From an uncultured Kiritimatiellota bacterium (GTDB taxonomy: Bacteria; Verrucomicrobiota; Kiritimatiellia; RFP12; UBA1067): a stretch of DNA of 33,250 nt. Location: the NCBI GenBank assembly GCA_934635045.1, contig CAKTZA010000042.1, positions 1 to 33,250 on the forward strand. The letters are read 5' to 3'. This document shows positions 18,137 to 26,330 of the stretch, piece by piece. The notes beneath the pieces were generated by a model. It was not told the origin of the DNA. It ran no database searches and was given only the letters and a program-made list of their open reading frames with translations. The number at the start of each line of letters is the position of its first letter. Position 1 is the stretch's first letter. The translations under genes and the position numbers were made by a program.

Positions 18137-19453
18137 TCAGGCACAGGGGACGTCCCCGATGCATTCGAGGATGAGCGGCTTCGGTTCGGGGGCGGTGGGC
18201 GCGATCTGAAACGCCTTGTAGAGGTCGGCGGCGGCCTTTTCGAGCCCTCCGGGCCCCGTCGCCTTCTCCAGCGTCGCAAGCGGCGCGCCGACGGCCACGC
18301 GGTCGCCGACCTTCACGGCGAGCGTGACGCCCGCGCGCGGGTCGATGCGGTCGCCCGCGCGTTCGCGCCCCGCGCCCAGCGCAAGCGCGACGCGCCCGAC
18401 CTTCTCCGCGTCAATCGCCGTGACGTAGCCCGACTTCATCGCCTGAATCCTGAACTTGAACGTCGGCTTCTTCAAAAGCGCGTCGAACCGTTCGAGATCG
18501 CCGCCCTGCGCCGAGACCATCCGCGCAAACGTCGCGAACGCCGCGCCGTCCGCCAGACGTGCGCGGCACTCCGCGCGCGCCGCGTCGAGCGGCAGGTCAC
18601 GCGCAAGCGACACCATGCGCGCGGCCTGTTCGACGCAGAGATCGACGACGGCTCCCGTGAGTTCGCCCTTCAGCATCGCAATGGCCTCGGCGACCTCGTT
18701 CGCATTGCCGACGGCGAAGCCGAGCGGCGCGTTCATGTCCGTCACGAGCGCGGCGGCCTTGCGTCCCGCCGCCCGCGAGGACGTGACAAGCGCCGTCGCG
18801 AGTTCATGCGCTTCCTCCGGCGTCTTCATGAACGCGCCGGAACCGGCCTTCACGTCGAAGACGAGCGTCCCCGCGCCCTCGGCCCACTTCTTCGAGAGAA
18901 TCGAGCCGCAGATGAGCGGGATGGACGCGACCGTGCCCGTCACGTCACGCAGCGCGTAAAGCTTCTTGTCCGCCGGACAGATCTCGTCCGTCTGCACGGT
19001 CATCGAGACGCCGACCTCGGCGACGACCTTCTTGAAGGCGTCGAGCGAAAGCGCGGCGTCGTAGCCGGGAATCGTCTCCAGCTTGTCCGCCGTGCCCCCC
19101 GTGATGCCGAGGCCGCGCCCCGTCAGCGAGGGGACGGCGAGGCCGCAGGATGCGGCGAGCGGCTGAATGACGAGCGACAGCTTGTCGCCGACGCCGCCTG
19201 TCGAGTGCTTGTCGGCCGTGGGGCGCGGCAGGCCCGACCAGTCGACCGTGACGCCCGAACGCATCATCGCGTCCGTGAGGTCAGCCGTCTCGCGCGCCGT
19301 CATGCCCTTGCAGCAGATGGCCATCGCCAAGGCCGCCATCTGGTAGTCGGGAATCTCGCCCTTGGTGTAGCCCTCGACGAATTCGCGGATTTCCGCGCTG
19401 CCGAGCGCGTGTCCCTCGCGTTTCTTGTCCAGCAGAAGTTTTGCGGCGATCAT
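18137..19453 (-). CDS. deoA: Pyrimidine-nucleoside (thymidine) phosphorylase
   Basis: It splits thymidine or uridine with phosphate to give the base and (deoxy)ribose 1-phosphate. The family signature is clear: KHSTGGVGDKLSL, then SLTGRGLGITGGTADKLE, then DVKAGSGAFMKT. The opening GYTKGEIPDYQMAALAMAI is also typical. It has 438 residues. The N-terminus looks closer to the broad-specificity Pdp of Gram-positives than to E. coli DeoA, so the exact substrate range is uncertain. The ATG overlaps the tlyA stop (ATGA). The last codons run into a GGGGACGTCCCC palindrome at 18146-18157. Confidence 0.92.
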   Translation of the reverse strand: MIAAKLLLDKKREGHALGSAEIREFVEGYTKGEIPDYQMAALAMAICCKGMTARETADLTDAMMRSGVTVDWSGLPRPTADKHSTGGVGDKLSLVIQPLAASCGLAVPSLTGRGLGITGGTADKLETIPGYDAALSLDAFKKVVAEVGVSMTVQTDEICPADKKLYALRDVTGTVASIPLICGSILSKKWAEGAGTLVFDVKAGSGAFMKTPEEAHELATALVTSSRAAGRKAAALVTDMNAPLGFAVGNANEVAEAIAMLKGELTGAVVDLCVEQAARMVSLARDLPLDAARAECRARLADGAAFATFARMVSAQGGDLERFDALLKKPTFKFRIQAMKSGYVTAIDAEKVGRVALALGAGRERAGDRIDPRAGVTLAVKVGDRVAVGAPLATLEKATGPGGLEKAAADLYKAFQIAPTAPEPKPLILECIGDVPCA

Positions 19454-20241
19454 TTCGTCTTCTCCCAGTAGCTCAGGTATTCGATGTTGCCCATCTCCTT
19501 GCCGCGAATCGGCGACTCGGCGAGGCCCAGAAGCGTCAGTCCGAGGTCATCCGTCGCGAAGCGGACGATGCCGTCGCGCGCCTCCAGCCGCAGGGCCTCG
19601 TCGCGCACGAGCCCGCCCGGCGCCTTGCCCTTGCCGACCTCGAATTGCGGCTTGATGAGCGCGACGATGCGCCCGCCCGGCGCGAGCACGTCGCGAATCG
19701 GCGGCAGGATGAGCCGCAGCGAAATGAACGAGACGTCCGTCACCGCGATTTCGGGGACTTCGGGGAGATCGTCCGACGTCATGTAACGCGCGTTGAAGTT
19801 CTCCTTCACCCAGACGCGCGGATCGGCGCGCAGCTTGTAGGCGAGCTGGTTCGTCCCGACGTCGACCGCCATCACGCGCGCCGCGCCATGCTGCAGGAGG
19901 CAGTCCGTGAAACCGCCCGTCGACGAGCCGACATCGAGACAGATCTTGCCGAGGGCGGAAAGAGGAGTCTCCTCCGTTTCCGCACCTCTTCCCTCTTCCT
20001 TCTTCCCTCTTCCTTCATCTCCCCACAGGGCAAACGCCCCTTCGAGCTTCTCGCCGCCACGCGAGACGAAGCGCGGCGGCGCCTCGACGGCGATCTCCGC
20101 CGTCTCGTCGAGCGTACGCGAGGCCTTGGTCTCGACCTGTCCGCCGACGCGCACCTTGCCTTCGAGTACGAGCGCCTGCGCCCGCGTCCGCGACTCGGCC
20201 AGTCCCCTTTCCACCAGCAGCAGATCGAGCCGCTTCTTCAC
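19450..20241 (-). CDS. tlyA: TlyA family rRNA 2'-O-methyltransferase / haemolysin-like protein
   Basis: An S4 RNA-binding domain (residues 3-60, RLDLLLVERGLAESRTRAQ) is followed by an FtsJ-like methyltransferase with SAM motif DVGSSTGGFTDCLLQHGA and the TDVSFISL segment. In mycobacteria the enzyme methylates 16S and 23S rRNA. A charged, low-complexity insert, about residues 75-92 (DEGRGKKEEGRGAETEET), lies between the domains and comes from a purine-rich repetitive DNA stretch at about 19967-20030. It sits 15 bases after the PEGA gene and overlaps the phosphorylase gene. With 263 residues it is otherwise normal. Confidence 0.9.
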   Translation of the reverse strand: MKKRLDLLLVERGLAESRTRAQALVLEGKVRVGGQVETKASRTLDETAEIAVEAPPRFVSRGGEKLEGAFALWGDEGRGKKEEGRGAETEETPLSALGKICLDVGSSTGGFTDCLLQHGAARVMAVDVGTNQLAYKLRADPRVWVKENFNARYMTSDDLPEVPEIAVTDVSFISLRLILPPIRDVLAPGGRIVALIKPQFEVGKGKAPGGLVRDEALRLEARDGIVRFATDDLGLTLLGLAESPIRGKEMGNIEYLSYWEKTK

Positions 20242-20256
20242 GCCCGCCCTCGCCGG

Positions 20257-21573
20257 TTACCGCTCCGCCGTGATGAAGTTCACCTTGCGGATCTCGGCGC
20301 GCGGGAAGGTCTGCGTGATGCCGAGCGAGACCTCCACGACAATCGACTCCGGCGAGTTCGAGACGAGCACGCCCCGATACGTCCCGCGCGCCGTCACGAT
20401 CTCGATGTCCGGCGTGAAGATCCGCCGCAGGCGAATGCGGTGCTGGCCCGTCTTCTGGTTCTGCACCGTCGGATGCCGCACCGCGTCCGCATAGCCGTCC
20501 TTCGTGATGACGAGGCGGTGCTCGCCCTCCAGCACATTGTCGATGACGAACGGGTCGCTGAAGTCGGCGTTCGGGTCCTTCGCCTTCGTGACGCCGACGA
20601 CGCGGCCGTCAAGCGTCAGCTGCGCGCCGACCGGCGACGTGCAGACCTCCAGCCGCCCCATGACGTTCGAGAGCCGGAACTCCTCGGCCGCCGACGCGCC
20701 GTTCGCGAGCGTCACCGTCCGCGACAGCGTGCCGAAGCCGTCCAGCTCGGCGCGCACGGCGTAGTCGCCCGGCTTCAGGCCCGCGAGCGAGACGGGCGCC
20801 TTGCCCTCGAAGCGGTCGTTCACGTAGATGCGCGCGCCTTCGGGGACGGACGCGAGGTGCAGCGTGCCCGGCAGCCCCTTCAGCACGACCGGCAGCGTCT
20901 GCTCGTCGCCCGCGTTCACCGCGAGCTCGCGCACGGCGTCCTCGAAGCCGTCGAGGTGGAACTTCACGATCGCGCGCCCCTTCGGCACGCCTGTCACCTT
21001 CAGCGGCGCGCGGCCGCGCGGAATCCCGTTCACCGTGACCTCCGCGCCCGCCGGCTCGCTGATGACGTCGATCGTGCCGGACGAGAGCACCAGCTTCTCC
21101 TCGCGCACGAGCGGCTTGCGGCCCTCGAACTTGACGGAAATCGTCTGGTCCTGGTAGCCCGCCTTGCGCAGGCGGACACTGTGCACCTCCCGCGTGGAGA
21201 GGTGCGTGACGAGGCGCGGCGTCTGCCCGACCGACACGCCGTCGATCTGGATGTCGCAGCCCGCCGGCTCGGTCTTGAGCAGCAGAAGCCCCTTCTGCTC
21301 CTTCAGCACCGTGTTCCTCTCGATGAACGGCCCTTCGCGCGTGTCGAAGAAGCGGTTCGACTCCTCAAAACCCGCGCGGCGAAACTTCACGTGGTGCTTG
21401 CCGGGCTCCAGGTCATAGAGCATGATCGGCGTGACGCCGCGATCCTTCCCGTCGACGATGACCGTCGTCCCCGACGGGTTGGTCGTCAGGCTCACGCGGC
21501 ACTGCACCTGCGGATCCGCCGCACCGGCCAGGGCCGCCCAGAGCCCCACGAACAAAACACAGAAGAATCTCAT
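20257..21573 (-). CDS. Exported protein with about five PEGA repeats
   Basis: A 438-residue protein with a signal peptide (MRFFCVLFVGLWAALAGA). It is built of repeats of about 70 residues, each opening like SEPAGAEVTVNGIPRGRAPL, which is the PEGA domain; five are visible, starting near residues 25, 95, 166, 236 and 308. The last 50 residues (ARGTYRGVLVSNSPESIVV) form a different small beta-rich unit. PEGA domains occur in surface-layer and envelope proteins and probably mediate binding. The ATG shares one base with the FHA gene stop and has GGAG seven bases upstream. A partner of the FHA and TadC proteins is likely. Confidence 0.88.
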   Translation of the reverse strand: MRFFCVLFVGLWAALAGAADPQVQCRVSLTTNPSGTTVIVDGKDRGVTPIMLYDLEPGKHHVKFRRAGFEESNRFFDTREGPFIERNTVLKEQKGLLLLKTEPAGCDIQIDGVSVGQTPRLVTHLSTREVHSVRLRKAGYQDQTISVKFEGRKPLVREEKLVLSSGTIDVISEPAGAEVTVNGIPRGRAPLKVTGVPKGRAIVKFHLDGFEDAVRELAVNAGDEQTLPVVLKGLPGTLHLASVPEGARIYVNDRFEGKAPVSLAGLKPGDYAVRAELDGFGTLSRTVTLANGASAAEEFRLSNVMGRLEVCTSPVGAQLTLDGRVVGVTKAKDPNADFSDPFVIDNVLEGEHRLVITKDGYADAVRHPTVQNQKTGQHRIRLRRIFTPDIEIVTARGTYRGVLVSNSPESIVVEVSLGITQTFPRAEIRKVNFITAER

Positions 21574-22883
21574 CACTTGTCTCCTTTCATGCGCTTCTCG
21601 ACGTCAATGAGCTTGGCCGCCGCCGCGCGGTTGCGGTCGTCGCCGCGATCCGGAATCAGCTCCAGCAGGACGGACAGCTCGCGCTGCGCCGTCTCCCACT
21701 GCCGCAGGTTGATCGCGCGGTCGGCGAGGAACCGCTGGTTCGCGTACCGCTGCTCCAGCTCGGCCCGCGCCAGCTCCAGCCCCTGGCGCGCGGTCGCCGC
21801 GCAGTCGGGCTTCGGGTTGACCGTCTCCAGGTAGAACAGCGCCTCCTCGTAGGCCTTCACCGCGCCGAACAGGTTGCCGTACTGCACCTCGCGATCCTCC
21901 CATTTCGCGCGGCCGAGCGCGACCGACTCCTCCGCGAGGGCGATCAGCTTCTCGCGCGAATACTGCAGCGCCCACACGCCGAGCTGGTTCTTCGAGAACG
22001 TCTCCAGCTTCTCGCGCACCGCGCGGAACGCCTCCGGCTCCTGCGTGTTGACGATGCGAATCGTCCGTGAACGCGTCGTGTAGATGACCTTGAGCGTCCA
22101 GCTCTCCAGCGCGGGCGGATCGGGCTCGACGCCCTCGTAGGCGCGGTCGATCTCGCGCAGCGCCTTGACCGCGAGGATGTCGTTCAGCTCGGCCAGGGCC
22201 TTCTCGTCCAGCCGCTGGCTCTTCGTGACGTGCCGGTTCTCGCCGGGCACGTTGTCGACGGAGACCTTCAGGACGCCGTCCGGCGACAGCGTCATCTCGT
22301 AGCGGAAGATCTGGCTCTGGTTGGCCTCGACCTTCTCGTAGTAGACCTCCTTGACGACCGGCGACTCGTCTTCGGGCACGGCCTGCACGTCCGCCGACGG
22401 CGCGCCCGGCGGCGCGACCAGCAGGACGTAGATCGCCGCCGCGCCGACGAGGATCGCGACCGCCCAGAGGATGTTCGCGAGCGGCGAGCGCCGCTTGCTG
22501 GCGCGCGCGGCCGGCGCCGCCGCGACCGTCTTCTCGCCGAGGCCGAGGTCGACCGTGCCCGCCGGCGGCGTCGGCGTGCCCTCGGCGACCACGCGCAGAA
22601 TCGTCGTGCCGACGACGATGACGTCGCCGACCTTCAGGTTCGCCGGCGCATCGCCGAGGGAACGCCCGTTCAGTGACGTGCCGTTCGCGCTCGCGAGGTC
22701 CGTGAGGCGGACGCCGTCCTCGCCGACGGCCTCGAAGAGACAGTGGTTGCGCGAGAGCTCCTCGTCGGGGATGTGGATGTCGTTCGAGGACGAACGCCCC
22801 AGGCGAAGGCCGCCCTGCGGGACGGCAAATCTCTTTCCGGCCAACACGCCGTTGGCGATTTCGAGTTCGGGCCTTTTTGCCAT
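21573..22883 (-). CDS. FHA-domain membrane protein
   Basis: A 436-residue protein with an N-terminal FHA domain (about 22-95): LRLGRSSSNDIHIPDEELSR followed by NHCLFE, then LASANGTSLNGR. Such domains bind phosphothreonine. A linker and one membrane helix (about 135-157, ILWAVAILVGAAAIYVLLVA) follow. The rest (about 160-436) is extracytoplasmic or cytoplasmic with a helical, repeat-like end (KAYEEALFYLETVNP, TAQRELSVLLELIP) that looks TPR-like. The start at 22883 shares one base with the tadC stop. It could link serine/threonine kinase signalling to the envelope machinery encoded nearby. Confidence 0.88.
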   Translation of the reverse strand: MAKRPELEIANGVLAGKRFAVPQGGLRLGRSSSNDIHIPDEELSRNHCLFEAVGEDGVRLTDLASANGTSLNGRSLGDAPANLKVGDVIVVGTTILRVVAEGTPTPPAGTVDLGLGEKTVAAAPAARASKRRSPLANILWAVAILVGAAAIYVLLVAPPGAPSADVQAVPEDESPVVKEVYYEKVEANQSQIFRYEMTLSPDGVLKVSVDNVPGENRHVTKSQRLDEKALAELNDILAVKALREIDRAYEGVEPDPPALESWTLKVIYTTRSRTIRIVNTQEPEAFRAVREKLETFSKNQLGVWALQYSREKLIALAEESVALGRAKWEDREVQYGNLFGAVKAYEEALFYLETVNPKPDCAATARQGLELARAELEQRYANQRFLADRAINLRQWETAQRELSVLLELIPDRGDDRNRAAAAKLIDVEKRMKGDK

Positions 22884-23683
22884 CAGAAGAATCCTTTCAT
22901 GGCCTGGCTCAGGACGGGCCCGAGCAGGATGATGAACACTGCGGGAAAAATGCAGAGCATGAGCGGCCCGAGCATCTTCACGGGGGCCTCGGCCGCCAGC
23001 TTCTCGGCGCGGTCGAACCGCCGCGCGCGGAGCTGCTCGGACTGGATGCGCAGGATCGCGCCGATCGAGACGCCGAGCTCGTCCGCCTGGATGAGCGCGT
23101 AGGCGACGGACTTGAGGTCGGGCTGGCACACGCGCGCGGCCATGTTGCGCAGCGCCTCCTTGCGCGACGAGCCGACCTGGATCTCCTTCGTCATCCGCAG
23201 CAGCTCCTCGTTGAGCGGATCGAGCCGCCGCGACTTGCAGTTGCGCTGGAGCGCGCTGATGAAGTCCATGCCCGCCTCGACCGAGAGCGTCAGCAAGTCG
23301 AGGACGAACGGCAGGGCCTTCTGGATCGAGAGGTGGCGGCGCTTGCGCGCGCCGTAGAGCCAGAAGTCGGGGACGATCCAGCCGAGCATCAGCTGCAGCG
23401 CGACGAACTCCTCGCCCGACAGGAGGCCCTCGAAGCCCGCCTGCACGAGCAGCGAGTCGGCGCGCGCGACCGACGCGGCGAAGAGCGGACGCCGCACGAG
23501 GCCGAAGAAGTTCGGCGCGAACGGCAGCAGCGCGCGGAAGAGGAGCGGAATCGACCGCTCCTGCCGCCGCCCGTCCGCGAGCGTGACGTACGTGACCTCG
23601 CCGGCGACCGACGCGAGATACCACGCGCAGCCCGCCGCCGCGAGCGCCCACATTGCCGCTGTCATGAGTGAGAGGATGTTCAA
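22883..23683 (-). CDS. tadC: TadC-like inner-membrane protein (type II secretion F family)
   Basis: A 266-residue membrane protein with an N-terminal helix, a central basic region and the T2SSF domain from about residue 118: ALPFVLDLLTLSVEAGMDFI, then the ADELGVSIGAILRIQSEQLR segment, and a C-terminal hydrophobic pair (GPLMLCIFPAVFIILLGPVL). TadC is the platform protein of tight-adherence pili, usually paired with TadB and the TadA ATPase. Neither is in the window; the FHA and PEGA genes follow instead. A near-consensus promoter precedes it at 23727-23756. Confidence 0.87.
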   Translation of the reverse strand: MNILSLMTAAMWALAAAGCAWYLASVAGEVTYVTLADGRRQERSIPLLFRALLPFAPNFFGLVRRPLFAASVARADSLLVQAGFEGLLSGEEFVALQLMLGWIVPDFWLYGARKRRHLSIQKALPFVLDLLTLSVEAGMDFISALQRNCKSRRLDPLNEELLRMTKEIQVGSSRKEALRNMAARVCQPDLKSVAYALIQADELGVSIGAILRIQSEQLRARRFDRAEKLAAEAPVKMLGPLMLCIFPAVFIILLGPVLSQAMKGFF

Positions 23684-23726
23684 GTTGCCGGACTCACGTC
23701 TTTTTGACTTTCAGAAAAGTCCTTGA

Positions 23727-23756
23727 AGTATACCCCATCTTGGGGTCTTTTGTCAA
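23727..23756 (-). promoter_or_regulatory. Near-consensus promoter of the tadC operon with a dyad in the spacer
   Basis: Minus strand TTGACA (23751-23756), 18-base spacer, TATACT (23727-23732). The spacer contains ACCCC and GGGGT around five bases (23732-23746), a possible operator. It is the only promoter here without the TG of an extended -10 box, and the only one with a perfect -35. Confidence 0.8.
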
Positions 23757-23795
23757 TTCGGTCCGCTGATGCGACGCAAATCCGGGAGGAGATTG

Positions 23796-23804
23796 TGGTA
23801 TAAT
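23796..23804 (+). promoter_or_regulatory. Extended -10 promoter of the BaiN-type gene
   Basis: TGGTATAAT ends at 23804, seven bases before the ATG at 23812. Transcription would start at or next to the start codon, giving a leaderless mRNA. Confidence 0.65.
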
Positions 23805-23811
23805 CTGCGGC

Positions 23812-24927
23812 ATGGAATCGAAACCCGTCAAGCTCGCAATCGTCGGCGGTGGCGCCGCCGGCCTCTTTGCCGCCGCCGTCGCGGCCGAACGCCGCATCCC
23901 GTGCGTCCTCCTCGAACGCAAGGCCCGTCTCGGCTCGAAGGTGCTGATGACCGCGAACGGGCGCTGCAACTTCACGAAGGACATCTCCGCCGACCAGTTC
24001 CTGCGAGACCTTGCCTGCGGCTCGGCGCGCGACGGCATGGTCCGCTTTGTCGCCGAGGCGATCCGCGAATGCCCGCCGCGCCAGATCATCGCCGGATTCA
24101 AGTCCCTCGGCGTGCCGCTTCGGCGGATGCCCGACGGCCGCATGTTCCCCGCCGACGGCAAGGCCGCGACCATCCTGCACGCCTTCGGCGACCTCCTGCG
24201 CGACGAGGAGGTGCCGATCCTGACGAACGGCGCCGTCCGGGCGATCCGCGCCACGGGACACGGCGGCGCGCGCTTCGTCGTCTCGACGAAGAACTTCGAC
24301 CTGCTCGCCGAGAACGTCCTGCTCGCGACCGGCGGCGTCAGCTACCCGAAGACCGGCTCGGTCGGCGACGGGCAGAACTTCGCTCATGCGCTCGGCCACG
24401 CGCTCGTGCCGTACCGTCCCGGCCTCATCGGGCTCGAGACGGACGACCCGCGCGTCACGCGCCTCGCCGGACGGCGCTTCGAGGACGACGGGCGCGTCAA
24501 GATCCTCTCGCCCAAGGGTCAGGTGCTCTTCGACTACCGGGGCGAGGTCGACTGCGAACGCTTCGGGCTCAGCGGCGCCGCCATCTACAACGCCCAGCGG
24601 TTCATCGAACACGTCACCCGCGCCTCGACGTCCAACGCGCAATCCCTCACCCTCGAAGTCTGGTTCGGGCGCAACCGCCTGACGTTCGCCGGGCTGACGC
24701 CGCGTCCCGTCAAGGAGGCGATCGTCACGCTGGGCGGCGTGGCGACGGACGAGATCGACCCGCACACGATGCAGTCGAAGCGCGTCCCCGGGCTCTTCTT
24801 CGCCGGCGAGGTGATGGACATCGACGGGCCGACCGGCGGCTACAACCTGACGCTCGCCTTCGCCACGGCGCGCAAGGCCGTCACGTCGATTCGCGCGGCC
24901 GGCGACACGCGACCTCGGCCGGCCTGA
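23812..24927 (+). CDS. BaiN/HI0933-family NAD(P)/FAD-dependent oxidoreductase
   Basis: A flavoprotein of the YhiN/BaiN family. It has the FAD-binding LAIVGGGAAGLFAAAVAAE at the N-terminus, then the family's GSKVLMTANGRCNFT, the MFPADGKAATI segment, LLATGGVSYPKTGS, and the C-terminal FAGEVMDIDGPTGGYNLTLA. Its 371 residues are shorter than the usual 390-420, with the loss in the middle region. Members have been linked to bile-acid reduction in gut clostridia, but most have no known substrate. The start is set by the promoter seven bases upstream. Its end overlaps the convergent gene at 24881-25369 by 47 bases. Confidence 0.9.
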   Translation: MESKPVKLAIVGGGAAGLFAAAVAAERRIPCVLLERKARLGSKVLMTANGRCNFTKDISADQFLRDLACGSARDGMVRFVAEAIRECPPRQIIAGFKSLGVPLRRMPDGRMFPADGKAATILHAFGDLLRDEEVPILTNGAVRAIRATGHGGARFVVSTKNFDLLAENVLLATGGVSYPKTGSVGDGQNFAHALGHALVPYRPGLIGLETDDPRVTRLAGRRFEDDGRVKILSPKGQVLFDYRGEVDCERFGLSGAAIYNAQRFIEHVTRASTSNAQSLTLEVWFGRNRLTFAGLTPRPVKEAIVTLGGVATDEIDPHTMQSKRVPGLFFAGEVMDIDGPTGGYNLTLAFATARKAVTSIRAAGDTRPRPA

Positions 24928-25369
24928 CGGCGACACTCGACGGCCGAAGGCCCAAGGCCCCGCAAAGGATGGCGGCGAGGACAAGCGAGAGCGTCGAATT
25001 GAGCGAATCGACGCAACGAAAGGCATAGTCCGACAGCGGAAACGGCCAGCCGACGAACGCGCACAGGCCATGCGCCGCAAGAAAGGCTCGCGAGAGCGAA
25101 AGCCCGGACAGCGCCGCGAGGCACCAGAGGGGACGCGACGACGGCGCACGCAAAAGCGTGCGTACGAGCACGAACGCCACGAACCAGCCCATCGCATGGC
25201 TGTACGCCTGCGTGTACGTCCAGCAGCACGACGTGATGGCCGCCGGCATCAGGAAGACGAACCAGTCCCGCTCCTTCCGCATCCGCCACGTCAGCGCCGC
25301 GCAGACGAGCGCACCGACCGCCAGCGCCGCGAGAGAAACGGTCGCCGCGACAACAAGCGATTTCCTCAT
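24881..25369 (-). CDS. Unknown small membrane protein
   Basis: I do not recognise a family for this 162-residue protein. It has about four hydrophobic segments: VVAATVSLAALAVGALVCAA (residues 5-25), FVFLMPAAITSCCWTY (37-52), a segment near 60-90, and LNSTLSLVLAAILCGALGL (about 127-145). The end is arginine-rich. Its ATG at 25369 overlaps the stop of the glycosyltransferase remnant by four bases, so the two were once co-translated and it may have served in the same polysaccharide or lipid-glycan pathway. The convergent overlap with the BaiN gene is unusual but small. Confidence 0.65.
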   Translation of the reverse strand: MRKSLVVAATVSLAALAVGALVCAALTWRMRKERDWFVFLMPAAITSCCWTYTQAYSHAMGWFVAFVLVRTLLRAPSSRPLWCLAALSGLSLSRAFLAAHGLCAFVGWPFPLSDYAFRCVDSLNSTLSLVLAAILCGALGLRPSSVAVRPAEVACRRPREST

Positions 25370-25896
25370 GCACGCTCCAGGACGTTGTAGCGGACGATGC
25401 ACCACAGCGCGCGCACGCCGTCCCGCCAGCCGATCTTCTTGCCGTCGCGGAACGTGCGCGGGCGGTAGCGGATCGCACACTCGTAAACGTGCCAGCCGCG
25501 CTGGCGCATGCCTTGCGCGACATACGCCACGCATTCGGGTTCGAAGCCGAACCGCCGTTCCTTCAGGCGCGGCGCGATCTTGCGGATGACATCGGACGTG
25601 AACAGCTTGTAGCACGTCTCCATGTCCGTCAGCGCCAGGTCGGAGAGGGCATTCGAGCACAGCGTCAGGAACCTGTTCATCGTCGAATGCCACCAGCGCA
25701 GGACCCGGCGTTCGTGCTGCTGCAGGTAGCGCGAGCCGAAAACCACGTCAGCGCGGCCCTCGACCATCGGCTTCAGCATCTTCAAGTAATCGCGCGGATC
25801 GTATTCGAGATCGGCGTCCTGCACACACACGAAGTCGCCGGTTGCGGACAGGAAACCTGCCTTCAGCGCCGCGCCCTTGCCTTGGTTGACCGCATG
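25366..25896 (-). pseudogene. GT2 (DPM1-like) glycosyltransferase missing its N-terminus
   Basis: The reading frame shows the central and C-terminal part of a family 2 glycosyltransferase: HAVNQGKGAALKAGFLSATG, then VQDADLEYDPRDY (the DxD-type metal site), VFGSRYL and KLFTSDVIRKIAP. The missing part is the first 70-80 residues, with the N-terminal nucleotide-binding strand. Homology stops near 25896, and the frame upstream reaches a TGA at 25909-25911 with no ATG. Just upstream and out of frame is the ORF6N fragment. A GTG at 25830 could start a 154-residue protein, but it would lack half the active site. I call it broken. Confidence 0.8.
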
Positions 25897-26108
25897 GCAT
25901 CCGACATCTCATCCTTGGTCAACTGAAACATGTACGGCTCTGGAAAACGCTCTGCATTACGCTTCACTTGCTCGTTGAGTCGCTTGGTCGGGACCTGATA
26001 CGCCTCGGCAAGATCACGATCAAGCATAACCTGAACACCGCGTATCGTGAAGATTCGCGACTGAATGTCCATGTTCGATGTCGTAACCAACGATGTCGTC
26101 TTTTCCAT
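25863..26108 (-). pseudogene. Truncated ORF6N-domain protein
   Basis: This 81-residue frame holds an ORF6N domain start: residues 17-65 include SRIFTIRGVQVMLDRDLAEA, then VPTKRLNEQVKRNAERFP and MFQLTKDE. Such proteins are found in phages and mobile elements and are thought to bind DNA. Full-length members run well past 140 residues. Here the sequence turns into glycosyltransferase DNA in another frame after about residue 72 and stops at 25863. The ATG at 26108 has AAAGG five bases upstream and a TGCTATAAT promoter at 26169-26177, so the fragment could still be expressed. Confidence 0.78.
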
Positions 26109-26168
26109 GCGAACCTTTCTCATAGGGCACAAATCAATTTCTGTTTTCGTTCAACGAGAATGTCCTGT

Positions 26169-26177
26169 ATTATAGCA
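26169..26177 (-). promoter_or_regulatory. Extended -10 promoter of the ORF6N fragment
   Basis: TGCTATAAT on the minus strand followed by ACAGG, with a leader of about 53 bases to the ATG at 26108. Confidence 0.55.
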
Positions 26178-26189
26178 GAAAGTGGATGA

Positions 26190-26275
26190 GGAAGGCGCAC
26201 ACGGAGGGACGGAGACACGGAGAGGCGTGTGGGGATTGACTCGCGCAGAGCCGCAGAGGTCGCAGAGTCGAGGTT
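26190..26275 (+). repeat. Degenerate copy D of the intergenic repeat
   Basis: It shows CACACGGAGGGACGGAGACA, then CGGAG and CGCGCAGAGCCGCAGAGG, matching the CACGGAG and CGCAGAG modules of copies A-C. The hairpin and GGCATCAG modules are missing. It lies between the ORF6N fragment and the Fic gene, which places the same repeat at both accessory loci of the window. Confidence 0.6.
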
Positions 26276-26330
26276 CCGTTCAACTTGCCAGACGGGTGGG
26301 CGTGGACGAGGCTGGATGCCCTATGCCCCC

